This document shows positions 26,878-34,855 of a stretch of 64,000 nt of DNA, piece by piece. Each line of letters begins with the position of its first letter. The first letter of the stretch is position 1. Both the position numbers and the translations under genes were made by a program. The stretch is taken from positions 1 through 64,000 of the forward strand of contig NZ_JAKNBL010000011.1 of the NCBI RefSeq assembly GCF_022410535.1, written 5' to 3'. The DNA is from Pelotomaculum terephthalicicum JT (GTDB taxonomy: Bacteria > Bacillota > Desulfotomaculia > Desulfotomaculales > Pelotomaculaceae). A model generated the notes under the pieces. That model did no database searches, was not told the origin of the DNA, and saw only the letters and a list, made by a program, of their open reading frames with translations.

Positions 26878-28464
26878 TTATATTTTACCGTTAATAGTTA
26901 TTTCCCTCTTCCCAATATATTTTTCGCGCAGTTTCGGCTTGTCGATTTTCCCTGTCGGGTTACGCAGCACCATATCAAAGACGACTTTTTCAGGCCATTT
27001 AAATTTTGCCAGGCCCGCGTTCTTGCAGTGTTCTATAACTTCCGACTCGGTCATGGTCTCCCCATCTTTTATGGTTACGATAGCCATGGCGATTTCTACC
27101 AGACGCTCGTGCGGATAACCAATAATCGCCACATCCTGAATTTTCGGGTGGCTGAACAACACCGCTTCGATTTCTACCGGAAAAATATTTTCGCCGCCCC
27201 TGATAATCAGATCTTTCTTCCTGTCGACAATATAAAAATAACCTTCCTCATCAATTCTTACCAGGTCGCCGGTATAAAGCCAGCCGTCTTTAATGGTTTT
27301 CGCGGTCATCTTAGGGTTGGAGTAATATTCCTTCATTATCCTGGAGCCTTTCAGAATCAGTTCCCCCACCTCGCCGAGCGGAACATCATTTCCGTTATCG
27401 TCAACCGCGCGGGCTTCCATGTAAAAAGTGGGTTTTCCAATCGACCCCGGTTTCCTCAAAACATCTTCGTCGTATAAATTAATGCTCCCTCCTCCGCCGC
27501 CTTCAGTAATGCCATAGATGTTTCCTGTTTTAAACGGGAATATCTTTTTAAGATCATGCAGCAAGGAAGGAGGAACAGGCTGCGCGCCAATTACCAAAGA
27601 GCCTGTAAAGTGTGAGAAATCATATTCCGCAATATTGATCTCACCTTTTTTTATCGCATTTACCGCGTCTGACATGGTCGGTACCGTAATCCAACTGTTA
27701 TTAACCTTTTCTTCCACTATGCAATCAAGGAGCCATTTGGGCTGCAGGCCGTTCAAAATAACAATTTTTCCACCGGCAAGGTAGCAAGGGAAGGAAAGGA
27801 AGAAACTGCCGCTGTGATAAAAAGGTTGCGGCGCCAAATATACTGTTTCTTTACCTTCATCATAAGTAAGGGCGTTGCCGACACCTATTTCATATAAAGT
27901 CTTGTGCGCCTGGCACACAGGTTTTGGCGGTCCGGTTGTACCCGAGGTAAACATCAACTCCGCCGGGGCCGCATCGTCCACCTCGACAAGAATATCCTCA
28001 GCGCCGGCGCTTTGAATAATACTGTCATAAGCGATCATATCGGCGGGAGATTGTTTGCCGATACAGATATAATTCTTTATGGTTTTCATTTCTTCCTGTA
28101 TCGGTTGAACCTTTGAGAGAAAACCGTCGGCCAGAATGAAAGCCACCGGCCCGCAAGCCTTGGCCGCGTGCATGATATCCTGGCTGGCAAAACGAAAACT
28201 TAGGGGAACGGCTGTGGCGCCTACTCGCAAAATGGCGTGAAATGTGACATACCACTCCAGGCTGTTCATTTGCAGGTGCAGGACAAAATCACCTTTTTTC
28301 ACGCCCAAATTATTTTTCAAATAATTAGCTACTTTATTTGTTTGTTCATTAAATTCCCTCCAGGTAAGAGACCTTCTTTCGCCTTTCGCCGGATTACGCT
28401 CAATCAAAAATTCCTGCTCGGGATATTTTTTTGCGTTAATCAAGCCGAAATATGCAAAATTCAT
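26878..28464 (-). CDS. AMP-forming acyl-CoA synthetase
   Basis: It activates a carboxylic acid to its CoA thioester through an acyl-adenylate. All family motifs are present in the 528 residues: the P-loop MFTSGTTGPPKP near 170, YGITEGGGGG, the GWLYTGDLVRIDEEGYFYIV hinge region, KDLIIRGGENIFP, and the C-terminal catalytic lysine in NPTGKIDKPKL. The substrate cannot be read from sequence; medium/long-chain or aromatic acids are all possible. The ATG has GGGGTGG four bases upstream. A T-box leader lies upstream on the same strand, which is unexpected for this family. Confidence 0.92.
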   Translation of the reverse strand: MNFAYFGLINAKKYPEQEFLIERNPAKGERRSLTWREFNEQTNKVANYLKNNLGVKKGDFVLHLQMNSLEWYVTFHAILRVGATAVPLSFRFASQDIMHAAKACGPVAFILADGFLSKVQPIQEEMKTIKNYICIGKQSPADMIAYDSIIQSAGAEDILVEVDDAAPAELMFTSGTTGPPKPVCQAHKTLYEIGVGNALTYDEGKETVYLAPQPFYHSGSFFLSFPCYLAGGKIVILNGLQPKWLLDCIVEEKVNNSWITVPTMSDAVNAIKKGEINIAEYDFSHFTGSLVIGAQPVPPSLLHDLKKIFPFKTGNIYGITEGGGGGSINLYDEDVLRKPGSIGKPTFYMEARAVDDNGNDVPLGEVGELILKGSRIMKEYYSNPKMTAKTIKDGWLYTGDLVRIDEEGYFYIVDRKKDLIIRGGENIFPVEIEAVLFSHPKIQDVAIIGYPHERLVEIAMAIVTIKDGETMTESEVIEHCKNAGLAKFKWPEKVVFDMVLRNPTGKIDKPKLREKYIGKREITINGKI

Positions 28465-28603
28465 TTTTCCACCCCGTTTTTATTAAAAATGTTTATCTAT
28501 ATCATTTTTGCTTGCAATGCTTAATTTGCTATTTTCACCTCATTCGTTTAAATTAACTCTGACAGCGTTAAACATAAGCTATTTATTAGTTAATTTGAAA
28601 TAA

Positions 28604-28895
28604 AAAAGCCCCTCGTCCCTATAGGGACGAGAAGCTAAAACTTTCCGTCTACCACCCTGGTTGGCCTATAAAACATAGTGCCCTTTAGTAAGGTACGGGA
28701 ATTAATCCGATACCCCCTCCCCTGTAACGTTGGGATTACGTCCAAACCTACTGGCCGTTTGCGAACGGTTTCAGCCGGCATCTCCAGAGGGAACTTCGGC
28801 AGGCCTTTTCCTAAGAGTGCTTTCAGTCAACGACACTCTCTCCCTGCAGGAATACAACCAGCTTACTTTTCTCCTTCATAGACTTTTCAGTACAT
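28604..28895 (-). promoter_or_regulatory. T-box riboswitch, probable phenylalanine type
   Basis: The minus strand has the T-box core CAGGGTGGTA (28650-28661) and a terminator stem CTCGTCCC / GGGACGAG (28612-28631) followed by TTTTTT. Upstream is a stem I region with ACTGAAAGC and a GAAGTTCCC segment. Aligned with the pheS T-box of this window (GAAATTCAC), the specifier position reads TTC, a Phe codon. The next gene on this strand is the acyl-CoA ligase, 140 bases further. Confidence 0.85.
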
Positions 28896-28905
28896 AATTA
28901 ATATC

Positions 28906-28934
28906 ATTTTAGCACCTGCCATTTCCAAACGCAA
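28906..28934 (-). promoter_or_regulatory. Promoter of the T-box leader
   Basis: TTGCGT as -35 (28929-28934), a 17-base spacer and TAAAAT as -10 (28906-28911), placed just before the T-box stem I. Confidence 0.6.
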
Positions 28935-29028
28935 GACCTATTTTAATAATCATATCATTCGGTTTAAATAATTTCAGGAAAATTGTGTCATGTTAACGCC
29001 GACGGTGAAATATATTTTGGGAAAACAA

Positions 29029-29058
29029 GTTGACAAAAAAAAGAAAGCGTGTAATAAT
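29029..29058 (+). promoter_or_regulatory. Promoter of the penicillin-binding protein gene
   Basis: A perfect TTGACA (29029-29034), a 17-base spacer and TAATAA(T) from 29052, about 60 bases before the start codon. Confidence 0.65.
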
Positions 29059-29120
29059 TCCATATTTAAGAGGTTATCATGACCTTTATTCAGTACCCGT
29101 GGCAAGGAGGTCTGGATCTT

Positions 29121-31388
29121 TTGGCAAAAAGAAGGACTCGCAGAAAGCTAAATAGCCGCCGCCTTTTTTCTCTTTTATTTTGTCTTGCTGTATTATCTGT
29201 GGGATGCGTTGGATGCGGATTGGTATATTCCAGCATCAGGGACGTGCCCAAACTAACTCCAGATTCTTTGGAGTCAGCGGCATCCACTTTGGTTTATGAT
29301 AAAGACGATAAACTAATTACCCAGATAGGAATAAAGAACAGTGTTCCTATAGATTTGAAGGATGTCCCGGACAACGTGAAGAACGCTTTTCTGGCTATCG
29401 AAGACCCAGGTTTTTATAAGCACCATGGCTTCAGCTTCCGTGGAATCGCACGGGCGGCCTGGAATGACCTGAGTTCAGGCTCAATTAAGGAAGGCGGCAG
29501 CACGATAACCCAGCAACTGGTAAAAATTTCTTTTCTCAGTGACGAAAGAACTTTAAAAAGGAAATTACAGGAACTAATTCTGGCCCTGCAGGTTGAGCGA
29601 CAATATACAAAAGACGAAATTTTAGAGATGTATCTTAACAATATTTACCTGGGTGAGGGTGCTTACGGAATCCAGGCGGCGGCTCAAACTTACTTTGGGA
29701 AAGAAATCAAGAGAGGTTTAAAGCTGGAGGAGGCAGCCATGCTTGGCGGCCTGCCCCAGGCTCCCAGCGCCTACTCTCCATATTTGGATCCCCAGGCGGC
29801 GTTGTCCAGGCGGAATACTGTGCTGGACAGTATGGCCAAGAATAACTTTATTAGTGAGAGTGAAGCTGCCAAAGCCAAAGCTGCAGAGTTGAAAATTGAA
29901 ACCAAGGAGCCGGCTGAAAGGCAATACCCGTATCCATACTTCCTTGACTATCTGACGGACAAGCTGATTGAAAAATACGGAGAGACTGAAGTATTCAAGG
30001 GAGGTCTGAAAGTCTACACCTCCCTGGATCAGAATATCCAACAAATTGCCGAAGCGGCCATGGCCAGAAACAGCAATTTCCCGTCCTCCAAGACTGACGC
30101 TAATAATTTGCTGCAACCCCAGGGCGCGGTAGTGGTCCTGGATCCGCATACCGGTGAGATAAAAGCGCTGGTGGGCGGACGCGAGCACACCCAGAAGAGG
30201 CAGTGGAACCGGGCCAGCCAAACCACACGGCAGCCGGGTTCCGCTTTCAAGCCTATTGCCGTATACGGGCCGGCAATAGAATATAAAGGGATGGGGCCCG
30301 CATCGGTGGTTGACGATATTCCTGTCAATTACGGCTCTTATGAGCCGCATAATGTTGACGGGAGATACCGGGGTCTGATCACCTTGCGCACAGCCATGAC
30401 TAACTCGGTTAATATCGCCGCGGTGAAAATATTGATGGGTAAAGTCGGCATCAGCGATGCCATCAAATTCGCTTCCGGGTTGGGAATCCAGCTGGATCCG
30501 CAAAAACACGGCGCCGGCATGGCGCTGGGCGGTTTATACAACGGGGTGACCCCTTTGCAAATGGCCAGCGCTTACGGAGCTTTTGCCAATCAGGGAATTT
30601 ACGTTGAGCCTACCGCCATAACCAGGGTTGAAAAAGCAGACGGAGTCATCCTGGAACAAAACGTTCCCAAGCAGCACCAGGCTATGAAAGCCACCACGGC
30701 ATACCTTATTACCGATATGCTTAAATCTGTTGTGCAAAGCGGCACTGGAACCAACGCCCAAATAGGGCGGCCGGCGGCGGGTAAAACCGGCACAACCGAC
30801 GACGGTAAAGATATCTGGTTTGTCGGATACACCCGGGAGCTCGTAGCGGCTGTGTGGATCGGGTACGACAAACCGACTTCCATGCAGGCATATGGCGGCA
30901 CCTATCCGGCGGGAATCTGGCGGGAAATAATGAGCAAAGCGCTAAGCAACGTCACGGTTAAGGATTTCCAACGCCCAGATGGCTTGGTTTCATATACTGT
31001 GGACGGCAAATCAGGACTCTTGCCCGGACCGAACACTCCCAGCGACAGTCTTGTTACCGATCTTTTCAATGAAGGAACAGTCCCGACTGAAAGCGACAAC
31101 ATCCATGTATTTGTCGAAGTTTGCGCAGCCAGCGGGCAACTTCCCACTGAACGATGCCCGGACAAAGTTATTAAACCTTTAATCAAGCTCCCGTATTCTG
31201 TTCCTTCTTTTGTGGAAGATTATAACCTGCGTGTGCCCACCCAGCCATGCGCTGTCCATGAGCCGGGCTCATCCGCCAGCGCCGGCGGCGGCAATAAGCC
31301 GTCAAACCCGGCAATACCCGGCGAAATAAAAACACAAACGGGAAAACAAAACGGCCGGACTGTCCGGACCGATCGCGGAAACAATTGA
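29121..31388 (+). CDS. Class A penicillin-binding protein (PBP1A type)
   Basis: This bifunctional enzyme polymerises and cross-links peptidoglycan at the outer face of the membrane. A basic cytoplasmic tail is followed by one membrane helix (about residues 17-38). The GT51 glycosyltransferase has the catalytic Glu in AIEDPGFYKHHGF and the EGGSTITQQL and YLNNIYLGEGAYGIQAAA segments. The transpeptidase has the active Ser in GSAFKP, the SVN triad and KTGTT. The tail is Gly/Pro/Lys-rich and disordered. The TTG at 29121 has AGGAGG ten bases upstream, giving 755 residues; the longer frame to 29079 lacks a ribosome site. Confidence 0.94.
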   Translation: MAKRRTRRKLNSRRLFSLLFCLAVLSVGCVGCGLVYSSIRDVPKLTPDSLESAASTLVYDKDDKLITQIGIKNSVPIDLKDVPDNVKNAFLAIEDPGFYKHHGFSFRGIARAAWNDLSSGSIKEGGSTITQQLVKISFLSDERTLKRKLQELILALQVERQYTKDEILEMYLNNIYLGEGAYGIQAAAQTYFGKEIKRGLKLEEAAMLGGLPQAPSAYSPYLDPQAALSRRNTVLDSMAKNNFISESEAAKAKAAELKIETKEPAERQYPYPYFLDYLTDKLIEKYGETEVFKGGLKVYTSLDQNIQQIAEAAMARNSNFPSSKTDANNLLQPQGAVVVLDPHTGEIKALVGGREHTQKRQWNRASQTTRQPGSAFKPIAVYGPAIEYKGMGPASVVDDIPVNYGSYEPHNVDGRYRGLITLRTAMTNSVNIAAVKILMGKVGISDAIKFASGLGIQLDPQKHGAGMALGGLYNGVTPLQMASAYGAFANQGIYVEPTAITRVEKADGVILEQNVPKQHQAMKATTAYLITDMLKSVVQSGTGTNAQIGRPAAGKTGTTDDGKDIWFVGYTRELVAAVWIGYDKPTSMQAYGGTYPAGIWREIMSKALSNVTVKDFQRPDGLVSYTVDGKSGLLPGPNTPSDSLVTDLFNEGTVPTESDNIHVFVEVCAASGQLPTERCPDKVIKPLIKLPYSVPSFVEDYNLRVPTQPCAVHEPGSSASAGGGNKPSNPAIPGEIKTQTGKQNGRTVRTDRGNN

Positions 31389-31419
31389 ACACAAGGTGAT
31401 GAAAGGAGAAAGAACTGAC

Positions 31420-31839
31420 GTGTTTCCAGACCGTTACATCTACCCTGCCATCTTTAATTACTACGATGATGGCATTTCAATCGAATTTCCTGATTTGCCC
31501 GGCTGCTTACTTTGCGCTGAAACTAACGAAGAAGCATTTAAAAACGCCAAAGAAGCTCTTGGCCTTCACTTATTGGACATGGAAAATGACGGTGAGCGCA
31601 TTCCCGAGCCAACGGTCATAAACAGCTTAAACTTAAAGCCGAACCAGCTGGCAGTGCCTATTGAGGTTTGGATGCCTGTTTTCCGGGAAGATATTGATAA
31701 TAAAATAGTGAAGAAAACTATAATATTACCTAAGTGGCTCGATGATATGGCTGAGAATGAAAAAATAAATTTGTCCCAGGTTCTTCAATCCGCGTTAAAA
31801 AATTATTTCGGTATCAGTGATTATAAAAAGCAGTCCTAA
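31420..31839 (+). CDS. HicB-family antitoxin-like protein, no HicA partner
   Basis: The N-terminal part is a HicB fold with the typical YPAIFNYYDDGISIEFPDLP segment, a degenerate RNase-H-like domain. The C-terminal 45 residues look like a ribbon-helix-helix DNA-binding segment (KTIILPKWLDDMAE). HicB normally neutralises the small HicA RNase and represses its operon, but no hicA-sized gene with a dsRBD pattern lies next to it, so it may be a stand-alone regulator. I start at the GTG at 31420 (139 residues), with AAAGGAG upstream. Confidence 0.8.
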   Translation: MFPDRYIYPAIFNYYDDGISIEFPDLPGCLLCAETNEEAFKNAKEALGLHLLDMENDGERIPEPTVINSLNLKPNQLAVPIEVWMPVFREDIDNKIVKKTIILPKWLDDMAENEKINLSQVLQSALKNYFGISDYKKQS

Positions 31840-31853
31840 ACGGACTGCTTTCA
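31829..31853 (+). terminator. Terminator after the HicB-like gene
   Basis: AAGCAGTCC / GGACTGCTT with a short loop overlaps the stop codon; a modest T-rich run follows. Confidence 0.6.
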
Positions 31854-32193
31854 CTATCTCAAAGACTTGCGAAAATCAATGATATGGAAATGCTGCCCGG
31901 GCAGGCTCCCGCCGGTATTGACCCCGGCTTTTTTAATTAGTCTTGTGCCCCTATCCGGGCGGTGCAGACGCAGGTTCCAGCGGCAGGCGAATCCGGCAAA
32001 CCCTTGATTTTTGTTTGAAGGAAATTTATAATTTAAACCGTTTAGTACAATACATGTACTGAGTAGTCTATATTTTTTAAAGGCCAGGCAGTGGTTTAAG
32101 TATAAGAAATAAAATTTGTATGAATTGGATTGCAGTAGGCGTTAAAATGCATTAAGCAGGAAAAACTGTAGGTGCGAGGTTTATTGAAAGGGG
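31854..32193. other. Noncoding stretch with GC-rich hairpins
   Basis: No gene is seen. A palindrome CTGCCCGGGCAG (about 31893-31904) is followed by a terminator-like stem GCCGG / CCGGC (about 31912-31929) and TTTTTT on the plus strand. A GC-rich stretch of unknown nature follows at about 31950-32000, then AT-rich sequence that probably holds the phasin promoter. This could be a small RNA with its terminator. Confidence 0.35.
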
Positions 32194-32202
32194 GTGAGAC
32201 AG

Positions 32203-32490
32203 GTGCAAATAGCGGAAAAAACCTTTCTAACCGGACTCGGGGCACTCTCACTTGGCAGGGAAAAGGTTAAAAAAGTTATTGACGAGCTGGCTAAGAAAGG
32301 CGAAACCACCAGGGATGAAGCCAGGGAACTGCTCCAGAAGTTAGAAGACAAGGGGAAGGCGGAGAAAGAATCCTTGCGGGCGGCAATCGAGCAGAAATGC
32401 TGTTCCCCGGGGCAGCTAAGGCCGGCCACCAGGCAGGACATCGAAAGATTGGAACAAAAACTGGATGAATTAATAAAGAAATTAAGTTAA
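32203..32490 (+). CDS. Phasin-like helical protein
   Basis: The 95-residue protein is highly charged and helical. A first helix (about 3-20) has a hydrophobic face, a middle segment is rich in Lys and Glu, and a C-terminal coiled coil (RLEQKLDELIKKL) is typical of small phasin-family proteins. In Firmicutes such genes are often found beside a UbiB kinase, as here. True polyhydroxyalkanoate binding is not implied. The GTG at 32203 has GGGGG eight bases upstream; the GTG at 32194 overlaps that site. Confidence 0.7.
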   Translation: MQIAEKTFLTGLGALSLGREKVKKVIDELAKKGETTRDEARELLQKLEDKGKAEKESLRAAIEQKCCSPGQLRPATRQDIERLEQKLDELIKKLS

Positions 32491-32506
32491 CCGATTACCG
32501 ATTATG

Positions 32507-32553
32507 GAAGGGTACTGAGAACGTAGTAGTTTTCCGTACCCTTCATAATTTTT
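32507..32553 (+). terminator. Terminator after the phasin-like gene
   Basis: GAAGGGTAC / GTACCCTTC with a long loop is followed by ATAATTTTTT on the plus strand. UbiB, 60 bases on, may be reached by read-through or by its own promoter. Confidence 0.75.
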
Positions 32554-32616
32554 TACTCACCCCATAAAGAAAGGGTCGGCCAGGCAGAATTAAATAAGGC
32601 GAAGGATGATGCTGTT

Positions 32617-34284
32617 ATGCAACTGCGCAGGCGGTACAAACATTTGCAGCGCTACCGGGAGATTGTAAATATTTTGCTAAAACACGGTTTCGGCCACATT
32701 CTACACCACCTGGGCTTGGCGGATTTTGTATCGATTCCCGGAAAAGTGTTTTTTAAAAAAGAGCCCCGGATAGAACAATTTTCCATGCCCCAAAGGGTAC
32801 GATTGGCACTTGAGGAACTGGGGCCGACATTTATAAAAGTGGGCCAAATTCTAAGCAGCAGGGCCGACCTGCTGCCCCCGGATTATTTAATTGAATTGGG
32901 AAAACTTCAGGACAGGGTGCCGGCTTTTGCATTTGATACGGCCAAACAGCAGATTGAAAGGGAATTAGACCAGCCATTAGAGGAAATATATGCCGAGTTT
33001 GACCCCGCACCGCTGGCCGCCGCTTCCATAGGCCAGGTGTACCGGGCCGCGCTGCCCGACGGCCAGAAGGTAGTGGTTAAAGTCCAGCGCCCGGATATTG
33101 AGAAAATCATCAACATCGATCTCGAAATACTATATGATGTGGCGCGTTTTCTCGAGAGCCGTTCGAATTGGGCGGAGATGTACAGCTTTGTCGAGACGGT
33201 GGGCGAGTTTGACCGGACCCTCCACGAAGAGCTGGATTATAACGCCGAGGGCCGCAACGCTGATGCTTTCAGAAAGAATTTTGCCGGCGAGCCCGGTGTG
33301 TTCATTCCTATGGTCTACTGGGACTTTACTACCAAAAAAGTTTTAACCATGGAATATGTACATGGGATAAAGCTTAATAACCTACAGGAAATTAACCGCC
33401 TGGGTTTGGACCGGCCGGCATTGGCCAGGAAATTAGCCCAAGCTATATTTAAGCAGATTTTAATAGACGGTTTCTTTCATGGCGACCCGCACCCCGGAAA
33501 CCTGGCGGCGCTCTCCGGAGGGGAAATTGCCTTCATGGACTTCGGCATGGTTGGGCTCCTTACGGAAGAAACCAAAAGTAAAGTGGTAAAACTGCTGACG
33601 GCACTGGTAAGTAAAAGCTCCGAAGCAATAACGAAGGCAGTTTTAGACCTGGGGGTTGTCCCCAAAAATGTTGACAAAAGGCTTCTGCGCCTGGATATCA
33701 ACTTATTGCAGAGAAAGTATTATGAGGTCCCCTTAAGTCAGATTAGCCTGGCAGAATCTTTAAACGACATCGTGAGTGTCGCCTTGAAATATCACATCCG
33801 GCTGTCAACGGAATTCACCTTGCTGGCAAAGGCACTGTTGATCCTGGAAGGGATAGTGAAAGAGCTTGATCCGAAGTTGAGCATAATTAAAGTAGCCGAG
33901 CCGTTTGGGAAAAGTCTGCTTATGGAGAAGCTTTCACCTCAAGCATTGTCGAAAGCCGCGATTAAAAACCTCCGGGAATTTGGGGATGTTCTTTCCTTCT
34001 TGCCGAAACAGGTCAGTACGGTGCTGGACCTGGCTGCGGCAGGAGAGTTGAAATTAAAACACCAGCTTCCCCAGATTGATGAAGTTCTGAACAGGGTAAA
34101 CAAAATGATCAACCGGCTGGCCTTTAGCATTGTGATAACCGGCCTGGTTATCGGATCTGCTTTTCTGGCCCGGAAGGAAGGTATTCTGTTCGGGCAGGTG
34201 CCGGTAGCGGAAGCGGGATTTTTAGTGGTTGCGGTGCTGGGTTTCTGGTTTCTGGTTTCAATCCTGCGCTCGGGTGGTTTTTAA
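32617..34284 (+). CDS. ubiB: UbiB/ABC1-family atypical kinase
   Basis: This belongs to the ancient UbiB (AarF, ADCK) protein-kinase-like family, which supports quinone and lipid metabolism at membranes. The 555 residues have the KxGQ motif (FIKVGQILSSR, about 69-79), the family's alanine-rich loop AAASIGQVYRA, the VAIK-type lysine in VVVKVQRP, the HGDPHPGN catalytic loop and the FMDFGMVG metal-binding DFG. Two hydrophobic helices end the protein (about 498-518 and 530-549). No quinone genes are near. Confidence 0.94.
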   Translation: MQLRRRYKHLQRYREIVNILLKHGFGHILHHLGLADFVSIPGKVFFKKEPRIEQFSMPQRVRLALEELGPTFIKVGQILSSRADLLPPDYLIELGKLQDRVPAFAFDTAKQQIERELDQPLEEIYAEFDPAPLAAASIGQVYRAALPDGQKVVVKVQRPDIEKIINIDLEILYDVARFLESRSNWAEMYSFVETVGEFDRTLHEELDYNAEGRNADAFRKNFAGEPGVFIPMVYWDFTTKKVLTMEYVHGIKLNNLQEINRLGLDRPALARKLAQAIFKQILIDGFFHGDPHPGNLAALSGGEIAFMDFGMVGLLTEETKSKVVKLLTALVSKSSEAITKAVLDLGVVPKNVDKRLLRLDINLLQRKYYEVPLSQISLAESLNDIVSVALKYHIRLSTEFTLLAKALLILEGIVKELDPKLSIIKVAEPFGKSLLMEKLSPQALSKAAIKNLREFGDVLSFLPKQVSTVLDLAAAGELKLKHQLPQIDEVLNRVNKMINRLAFSIVITGLVIGSAFLARKEGILFGQVPVAEAGFLVVAVLGFWFLVSILRSGGF

Positions 34285-34496
34285 GCCTGATTATTCTCCT
34301 TATAGCCGTCGACGAGATTGCATTTCGGGCCGGTGTTGCCAAAGGCACAATGACTATAAATGTAAATTGTTACGCCAGGCCTTGTTATTAGTGCATTCCT
34401 ATACTTTAATTACAATTTTAGGTACTCATAGTAATATAAATTTTGCAAAAAATACTTATTGAATGAACGCAAACAATAAAAAAGGAGGTGTGGATA

Positions 34497-34808
34497 TTGC
34501 ATTACCACGACTGGTCAGACTCTTCCCGCGGTGTTCATGTTAAATCGCTTACACCGGACGGCAGCGATGTTACAATTATCTATAACGGGCTTCTAAATAA
34601 AAGTGGAGCAAATGAGGTTTATCTGCACGCGGGTTTTGGTGATCCGATGCACTGGAGAATTGTCGATGATTACCGGATGCAGCGCACGGCGGAGGGCTGG
34701 AAAAAAACGCTTAATATGGAGGACAGGCAGTTAACTTTCTGCTTCCACGATAGCGCAAACAACTGGGATAACAATAATGGCTACAACTGGTCCTATAATA
34801 TCGGTTAA
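34497..34808 (+). CDS. Stand-alone starch-binding module (CBM25/53-like)
   Basis: The 103-residue protein looks like one carbohydrate-binding module of the CBM25/CBM53 kind, with the typical VTIIYNGLLNKSGANEVYLH core, a WRIVDDYRMQ strand and the WDNNNGYNWSY end seen in modules of amylases and starch synthases. It has no signal peptide and no catalytic domain. It probably binds alpha-glucan such as glycogen inside the cell; that is inference. The TTG at 34497 has AAAGGAGGTG upstream. Confidence 0.8.
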   Translation: MHYHDWSDSSRGVHVKSLTPDGSDVTIIYNGLLNKSGANEVYLHAGFGDPMHWRIVDDYRMQRTAEGWKKTLNMEDRQLTFCFHDSANNWDNNNGYNWSYNIG

Positions 34809-34810
34809 TG

Positions 34811-34836
34811 AGAAACCGGGGTTAAACCCGGTTTCT
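34811..34836. terminator. Bidirectional terminator between the CBM gene and mutS2
   Basis: A perfect ten-pair stem, AGAAACCGGG / CCCGGTTTCT, with a six-base loop lies between two convergent genes. Confidence 0.8.
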
Positions 34837-34855
34837 TACTGGTAGTTCGCTTTTA

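Noticed and set aside
31955-32005. tRNA-like sequence (GGTTCC ... GAATCC)
   Set aside because: No acceptor stem, anticodon arm or proper T-loop can be formed.
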